From an uncultured Mycoplasmatota bacterium (GTDB lineage Bacteria > Bacillota_I > Bacilli_A > RF39 > UBA660): a stretch of 10,960 nucleotides of DNA. This document shows, piece after piece, positions 6,533 to 10,960 of the stretch. Numbering within the stretch: the stretch's first letter is position 1; each line of letters opens with the position of its first letter. The notes under the pieces were generated by a model. The model made no database searches, was not told where the DNA came from, and worked only from the letters and a program-made list of their open reading frames with translations. Location of the stretch: contig CAMJMP010000016.1 in assembly GCA_946407055.1 (NCBI GenBank), forward strand, positions 1 to 10,960, read 5' to 3'. The translations under genes were made by a program, and so were the position numbers.

Positions 6533-8299
6533 TTATTTATCATATCTTTTTTTGTTCTTTATATCACTATTTAATAGTTCAATAAATTCATCATAACTAA
6601 CAGTAGTTGTTTCTTCACTACCTGCTCTTCTATAAGAGATTGTCTTATTATCAACTTCCTTTTGACCTAATACAATCATATAAGGAATTTTCTTTAATAC
6701 AGCTTCTCTCATCTTATAACCAAGTTTTTCATTTCTATCATCTAAGTTAACTCTGAATCCTAAAGCTTTTAATTTATTATAAACTTCTTCAGCATATTCT
6801 AAATGATATTCATTATTAACTGGTAACACTTCTAATTGAACAGGAGCTAACCATAAAGGTAAATAACCTCTAGTTTCTTCTAAGTAGAAAGCAATGGTTC
6901 TATCAATTGAACCAAATACTGCTCTATGAATAACAACTGGAGTTTTCTTTTCACCATTACTATCAATATAATTTAAATCAAATCTAGCTGGTAAACAGAA
7001 ATCCAATTGACAAGTAGATAAAGTAAATTCATTACCTACAGCTGGTTTTAATTGAACATCTAACTTAGGTCCATAGAATGCTGCTTCACCAATCTTTTCA
7101 ACATAAGGGATACCTAAATCCTTCATAATCTTTCTTAAAGCATCTTCAGCAGTATTCCACATTTCATCATCTTGATGATATTTAACTTTATCTTCAGGAT
7201 CTCTTAAAGACAATTCGAATCTAAAGTCTTCAATACCCATTTCTTTATAAACTTCTAATATTAAATCTACTACACCTTTAAATTCTTGTTCAATTTGTTC
7301 TGGTGTACAGAAAATATGTGAATCATTTTGACAGAATGTTCTAACTCTTTCAATACCTTTTAATGAACCACTTGTTTCATATCTACAATCTCTTGCTATT
7401 TCTGCTATTCTAATTGGTAAATCTCTGTAAGAATGAATATCGTTACCATAGATTACCATATGATGTGGACAGTTCATTGGACGTAATACATATTCTTCAT
7501 CTTCTACTTCCATTATTGGGAACATAGCATCTTTATAGTGAGCTAAGTGTCCAGATGTTTTATATAAATTAACATTACCCAAAGGTGGAGTTTGAACATG
7601 TAAATATCCTCTCTCTAACTCTTTATTTCTAATATATGTTTCTAATATATTCCATAGAATAAATCCATTAGGTAAATACATTGGTAAACCTCTACCAACT
7701 AAATCACTCATCATGAATATACCTAAGTCTTTACCTATCTTACGATGATCTCTTTGAGCTCTTTCTTCTAATTCTTTTAAATATTCTTCTAATTCTTCTT
7801 CAGTTGGGAAACAAACACCATAGATTCTTTGAAGCATCTTGTTGTTTGCATCTCCCTTCCAGTAAGCACCACTAAACTTAGTTAATTTGAAATTCTTACA
7901 TAACTTAGTGTTCTCAACATGAGGTCCTCTACATAAATCAGTAAAGTCTCCTTGAGTATACATAGTAATAGTAGTTTCTTTTGGATCCATTCTTTCAATT
8001 AAATCTACTTTATATGGATCATCTTTAAATTGTTCTAAAGCTTCTTCTTTGCTAATTTCTTTTCTAATGATATTCTTAGCATCTTTAGCACATTTCTTCA
8101 TTTCTCTTTCAATTTTTTCTAGATCTTCTTCAGTAATCTTTTCATCTCCAAGATCTATATCATAATAGAAACCTTCTTCTACTACTGGTCCTACCCAGAA
8201 CTTAGCTTCTGGATATAAATGTTTAATAGCTTGTGCCATTAAGTGTGCACAACTATGATTTAAAATATTTAACTTTTCATCTTCTTTAAAATTAACCAT
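6533..8299 (-). CDS. thrS: Threonyl-tRNA synthetase, form without TGS domain
   Basis: This cytoplasmic class II synthetase charges tRNA-Thr. The editing domain has His15-x3-His19 and D-L-Cys123-R-G-P-His127, the set that removes mischarged serine. In the catalytic core the zinc ligands are Cys277 (M-N-C-P), His328 (N-D-S-H) and His458 (V-I-H-R), with motif 3 at G-S-I-D-R-T (463-468). The anticodon-binding domain runs from about 485 to the end. At 588 aa it is some 55 residues shorter than the usual 640-aa enzyme: it begins directly at the editing domain and has no N-terminal TGS domain. The ATG at 8299 lies two bases after the stop of the 61-aa ORF, and the Shine-Dalgarno site is inside that ORF, so translation is probably coupled. 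The upstream T-box with an ACU specifier fits the function. Confidence 0.98.
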   Translation of the reverse strand: MVNFKEDEKLNILNHSCAHLMAQAIKHLYPEAKFWVGPVVEEGFYYDIDLGDEKITEEDLEKIEREMKKCAKDAKNIIRKEISKEEALEQFKDDPYKVDLIERMDPKETTITMYTQGDFTDLCRGPHVENTKLCKNFKLTKFSGAYWKGDANNKMLQRIYGVCFPTEEELEEYLKELEERAQRDHRKIGKDLGIFMMSDLVGRGLPMYLPNGFILWNILETYIRNKELERGYLHVQTPPLGNVNLYKTSGHLAHYKDAMFPIMEVEDEEYVLRPMNCPHHMVIYGNDIHSYRDLPIRIAEIARDCRYETSGSLKGIERVRTFCQNDSHIFCTPEQIEQEFKGVVDLILEVYKEMGIEDFRFELSLRDPEDKVKYHQDDEMWNTAEDALRKIMKDLGIPYVEKIGEAAFYGPKLDVQLKPAVGNEFTLSTCQLDFCLPARFDLNYIDSNGEKKTPVVIHRAVFGSIDRTIAFYLEETRGYLPLWLAPVQLEVLPVNNEYHLEYAEEVYNKLKALGFRVNLDDRNEKLGYKMREAVLKKIPYMIVLGQKEVDNKTISYRRAGSEETTTVSYDEFIELLNSDIKNKKRYDK

Positions 8300-8301
8300 A
8301 A

Positions 8302-8487
8302 TTACATTCCTTTCCCTTTACTTTTAATCATCTCGCTATATTTAAGACGAGCCAATTTTCTTCTTATACTTTTTAATCTTTTACGTAATTTTAAATATTC
8401 TTTTTCATCTTTTACAGCAGACTTCATCTCTTCTGTAATAGCATTAAGCCTTTCATTTAATTGATTAACATCATCGGTTCGTTCCAT
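8302..8487 (-). CDS. Small charged coiled-coil protein between T-box and thrS
   Basis: I chose ATG 8487-8485 (61 aa), which has AAAGAGGTA upstream; a longer reading from 8529 would run through the T-box terminator and is rejected. The product is predicted helical throughout, acidic in the first half and strongly basic from about residue 29 (K-L-R-K-R-L, I-R-R-K-L), with a Lys/Gly tail. The leucine spacing suggests a short coiled coil. I do not recognise the family. It is not the missing TGS domain of ThrRS, which would be a beta-grasp fold. It is the first gene after the T-box attenuator, and its final codons carry the ribosome binding site of thrS, so one role may simply be to lead ribosomes to thrS. 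An RNA-binding role is possible from charge only. Confidence 0.7.
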   Translation of the reverse strand: MERTDDVNQLNERLNAITEEMKSAVKDEKEYLKLRKRLKSIRRKLARLKYSEMIKSKGKGM

Positions 8488-8502
8488 AAATATACCTCTT
8501 TC

Positions 8503-8545
8503 TAAAATAAAAAACCACATTACTTGCAAGGAGCAAATAATGCGG
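8503..8545 (-). terminator. T-box attenuator terminator
   Basis: A 13-bp stem (8533-8545 with 8515-8527, two G-U pairs) with a 5-nt loop is followed by T6-A-T4 on the minus strand. Its 5' arm starts in the CCGCA of the T-box motif, so antiterminator and terminator exclude each other. Confidence 0.93.
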
Positions 8546-8705
8546 TACCATCCTTATTTTTTACTTAATTATTGATAACGGCTCATCACCGGGTATTATT
8601 ATACCTCTCAAGAAATAGTAACTATTAAGTCTCCTATTAGTTTCCACCAACCACTAACTCTCTCTAAGCAAGCTTCTTAATAATCTCGTTTTCTCTCATC
8701 GAACT
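8503..8705 (-). promoter_or_regulatory. Threonine T-box leader
   Basis: This leader senses uncharged tRNA-Thr and lets transcription continue into the 61-aa ORF and thrS. The T-box antiterminator sequence G-G-A-T-G-G-T-A-C-C-G-C-A is at 8553-8541. Stem I has the AGAGAG element and the G-G-T-T-G-G-T-G distal segment (about 8646-8664). ATTATTAAG and CTTAATAGT form the helix beside the specifier loop. The triplet in that loop is ACU (8619-8617), a threonine codon, followed by A. All key parts are visible, and the downstream gene agrees. Confidence 0.95.
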
Positions 8706-8711
8706 ACATAA

Positions 8712-8740
8712 ATAATAAGACTAAATAAGCCTTTTGTCAA
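8712..8740 (-). promoter_or_regulatory. Sigma-A promoter of the T-box/thrS unit
   Basis: On the minus strand a perfect TTGACA at 8740-8735, a 17-bp spacer and TATTAT at 8717-8712 give a start near 8705, at the 5' end of the T-box. The two hexamers and the spacer length are the same as in the esaB promoter. It begins about 12 nt after the stop of the 132-aa gene, and I see no terminator between them. Confidence 0.88.
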
Positions 8741-8752
8741 ACATTTCTCTAT

Positions 8753-9151
8753 TTAACGAACTCTTTCCTGCCCAATAAATAAAGCTTTTATTTCTTTGTT
8801 TTCCATCAATGCTTTCTTTAACTTATCATTTATTAATCTAATATCAACATATAAACCAGGAGTTTGAACTCTCTTAGCTATTTCCAATAAATACTTATCC
8901 ATCGCTTTTTTATTCGCTTCATAGTATTTACTATCAATACCTAAATAGTTTTTAAACACATAATCATGCCCTATCGAAATAGGATGTTCATCAGAAGTAA
9001 ACTCTAATAAACCTTCTTCTATTTCTACACTTGGATCAACTGCTATCGAATTAAATTGATAATTATCTATATTTTGCACAATATGATCCATATCAACGCT
9101 ATAAACAGTATGATAATCACTCTTACATTTAAAGGCATCTAAATGTTCCAT
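8753..9151 (-). CDS. Uncharacterised 132-aa protein
   Basis: I chose ATG 9151-9149 (132 aa), which is preceded by AGGTGG; the GTG at 9160 belongs to that ribosome binding site. I do not recognise the family. The sequence is of mixed alpha/beta character: an N-terminal part to about residue 60 ending in E-H-P-I-S-I-G-H, a helical stretch about 66-95, and a segment 100-132 that ends in K-A-L-F-I-G-Q-E-R-V-R. There is no signal peptide, membrane segment or obvious catalytic motif. It starts 15 nt after the stop of the transglutaminase-like gene and is probably co-transcribed with it. The C-terminus stops abruptly after what looks like the beginning of a repeat of the kind seen at the visible N-terminus of the upstream protein. 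So it may be a duplicated or truncated N-terminal piece of that family; this is inference. Confidence 0.7.
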   Translation of the reverse strand: MEHLDAFKCKSDYHTVYSVDMDHIVQNIDNYQFNSIAVDPSVEIEEGLLEFTSDEHPISIGHDYVFKNYLGIDSKYYEANKKAMDKYLLEIAKRVQTPGLYVDIRLINDKLKKALMENKEIKALFIGQERVR

Positions 9152-9166
9152 CAAAACCACCTATTC

Positions 9167-10960
9167 TTATCCAGCTAATTTCAAATCATCTTCTAGTTCA
9201 AATTTATTCTTTTCATTCATATAAGGAATTCTTACACCATCAGAAGTCATCTTATAAAGAAGTGGGAAACACTCTCTTTGTCTTCTTCTATTATAAGCCA
9301 TGATATCATCAATCTTTTTCTCTAATTCTTCTTCTGGTAAATCAGTAGTTTTACGATATATTTCTGTAATAGCATCCTTCATTGTTTGGCCAGTTACTTC
9401 TTTATTTACTTTACTAGTAATATAAGTACCAACATCAAACATAAAATTACTCATATATTCATCCGTTATCACAAAATCATATCTTAAAATATCATAATAC
9501 TTACTTGTTAAAGTTTTATAAAAATCAGCATCTATATTTTTTAAGAAATCCAACATGTTTCTTGCAAAAGTTGCATACATCTCTTCATTTAATACGGTAT
9601 GTCTTTTTTTATCTTTAACCATGTTAACATATTTAGTAGCAAACATATTAAACGCATATACCAATTCTGGATTATCTTGATGAGCAGTAACTATCTTTTC
9701 AAGTTTTCTTCCCATGTCTTTAACATTGTGCGTAGGTTTTGTTGACCTAAACACATTTGCATACATTTCTCTAATCTTTTTAACTGATTCGGGTTCAATT
9801 TTTTCAAGAACATCTAAACATTCTACACACTGATTTTTTACACCTTCCCAATCAGCAGCTAGATTCTTTTTCTTATTACCTATTTCTCTACTATAATACT
9901 TATCCATCCACATATTTGCTTTTTGATAAAATTCTTCAAGAGAATGGACAAAGAACATTTCGTTTTCATTATAAATATTCATGAAGTTTCTTCTATCCAT
10001 TGTGTCATATTCATCATGAGTTAACAATGCATAGTTATAAGCATCTTCATCCATTTTATTATCCCATGTTGGATCAGCAATATATATTCCATCAATACCA
10101 TACTTAGGATCAACAATATTAACTATAATTCTATCGTGATTTCCAACAGTAGCAATAGCATCATCTGGTATATCAAAAGTCTCATTATCTACATGATCAT
10201 ATCCAATATCTACAGCTGTACCATAGTGATCATTTTGGATACCTAACTTAGTTAATAAATCAGATAAAAGTGTTACGAAACCTCTACAAACTATATAATC
10301 ACCATCTAATACTTCATATAGATTTCTAGAAGCACTACTAAATTTTTCTTTTTCTTTATATTTTCTAAACTTTTTAGCTATATTATATGCAAATAAATAT
10401 TTTTCAAGCGGACTCATATCTAAAGCTGGTTTTATCATTTCCAGTAATCTTTTTTCATTTTTAGCATAAGTCTTTAAAGGATATAACTGACCATTACCTA
10501 CAGTTACACTTATTCGCTCATTATCTAAATACTCTAAATGACTAAATAAATATTCACTAAACTCATTTTTATAATCATAGTCACCTTCATATTTTAATAA
10601 GAACTTATACTTGGGTTTTAATCCCAAACTTTCCATTCTATCAACTATTGCAAAAGAATTTTTAAAATCTACTTTTCCACTAATAGTTATTTCTTCTAAA
10701 TTCGTAGCATACTTTAAATTATCTAGTTCTTTTTCTGTAACAGGATTTTCAATTGTAATATCCTTTGCTTTAATGAGTTCATCATATTTTAAATTCATAA
10801 ATATTGGTTCTCTATTATTAACAGCAATAATAGATCCATATATATTTTTTAACTCTGGAACAATAGATTTTGTTCTTACTTCTGCTATATTTGAATCTTT
10901 TAATAATTCATAATCCTCAACTTTTAATTCATAATCATCAAAACCTAAAGATAAATATTT
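9167..10960 (-). CDS. Transglutaminase-like cysteine protein, 5' end beyond the window (597 aa visible)
   Basis: The reading frame is open from the right edge to TAA at 9169-9167. The first in-frame ATG (10798) has no convincing Shine-Dalgarno site, and the 54 codons before it read as normal protein, so the gene starts outside the window. Counting from that ATG, the transglutaminase-like core has Cys171 (I-V-C-R-G-F), His221 (G-N-H-D) and Asp242 (I-A-D-P-T-W-D), the Cys-His-Asp triad of this superfamily, which includes peptidases and crosslinking enzymes. Before it lie at least two repeats of the type Y-[ED]-L-[LI]-K-x-[SK]-[ND]-I, leucine-rich-repeat-like. After it comes a helical region of about 290 residues without a recognised motif. 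I see no membrane segment in the visible part; a signal peptide cannot be judged. Substrate and role are unknown. It is followed closely by the 132-aa gene. Confidence 0.85.
   Translation of the reverse strand, partial: KYLSLGFDDYELKVEDYELLKDSNIAEVRTKSIVPELKNIYGSIIAVNNREPIFMNLKYDELIKAKDITIENPVTEKELDNLKYATNLEEITISGKVDFKNSFAIVDRMESLGLKPKYKFLLKYEGDYDYKNEFSEYLFSHLEYLDNERISVTVGNGQLYPLKTYAKNEKRLLEMIKPALDMSPLEKYLFAYNIAKKFRKYKEKEKFSSASRNLYEVLDGDYIVCRGFVTLLSDLLTKLGIQNDHYGTAVDIGYDHVDNETFDIPDDAIATVGNHDRIIVNIVDPKYGIDGIYIADPTWDNKMDEDAYNYALLTHDEYDTMDRRNFMNIYNENEMFFVHSLEEFYQKANMWMDKYYSREIGNKKKNLAADWEGVKNQCVECLDVLEKIEPESVKKIREMYANVFRSTKPTHNVKDMGRKLEKIVTAHQDNPELVYAFNMFATKYVNMVKDKKRHTVLNEEMYATFARNMLDFLKNIDADFYKTLTSKYYDILRYDFVITDEYMSNFMFDVGTYITSKVNKEVTGQTMKDAITEIYRKTTDLPEEELEKKIDDIMAYNRRRQRECFPLLYKMTSDGVRIPYMNEKNKFELEDDLKLAG

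Noticed and set aside
10611..10913. + strand ORF of 100 codons
   Set aside because: It is antisense to the transglutaminase-like gene, which continues through this whole segment in a good frame.
1..10960. CRISPR arrays, tRNA or rRNA genes, insertion sequences
   Set aside because: I saw no regularly spaced direct repeats, no tRNA or rRNA sequence, and no transposase or paired terminal repeats around a gene.

Overview
The window is AT-rich (roughly 30% G+C by eye) and every gene I can support lies on the minus strand, so transcription runs from high to low coordinates. Strong Shine-Dalgarno sites, near-consensus sigma-A promoters with 17-bp spacers, a T-box leader and a Bacillota-type (T7SSb) secretion ATPase point to a low-G+C Bacillota. 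A gut-type Bacilli/Erysipelotrichia or Mollicutes-related lineage is my inference. The code looks standard: TGA ends the EsaB-like gene and Trp is read from TGG in the conserved proteins.

In order of transcription: (1) 10960-9167 is the 3' part of a large gene for a transglutaminase-like cysteine protein. Its frame is open to the window edge, so the first in-frame ATG (10798) is probably not its start. (2) 9151-8753 encodes a 132-aa protein I do not recognise, 15 nt after the previous stop. (3) 8740-8503 holds a sigma-A promoter and a full T-box leader with a readable threonine specifier (ACU), ending in a 13-bp attenuator. It controls (4) a 61-aa charged helical ORF (8487-8302) whose last codons contain the Shine-Dalgarno site of (5) thrS (8299-6533). 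That threonyl-tRNA synthetase lacks the usual N-terminal TGS domain and is closed by an intrinsic terminator at 6502-6530.

(6) 6498-1753 is a self-contained unit for the T7SS motor EssC (1551 aa), with its own promoter and terminator. It has degenerate FHA domains, two membrane helices and a row of FtsK/SpoIIIE ATPase modules of which only the first has intact Walker motifs. (7) From a second consensus promoter (1746-1718), after an approximately 100-nt leader, comes a small-protein operon: EsaB/YukD ubiquitin-like protein, a 102-aa helical protein without Trp, a 103-aa helical protein, a pair of strong intercistronic hairpins, a canonical WXG100 protein (W-V-G turn), and a further WXG100-like protein cut by the left edge.

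Together 1-6441 is a T7SSb locus in which the motor is transcribed apart from the EsaB/substrate operon. EsaA, EssA and EssB are not in the window. The 103-aa protein and the left-edge protein share an ungapped signature around the helical turn, so they are paralogs of a WXG-related type that lacks the W-x-G turn. This substrate or chaperone cluster is the least familiar part of the window.
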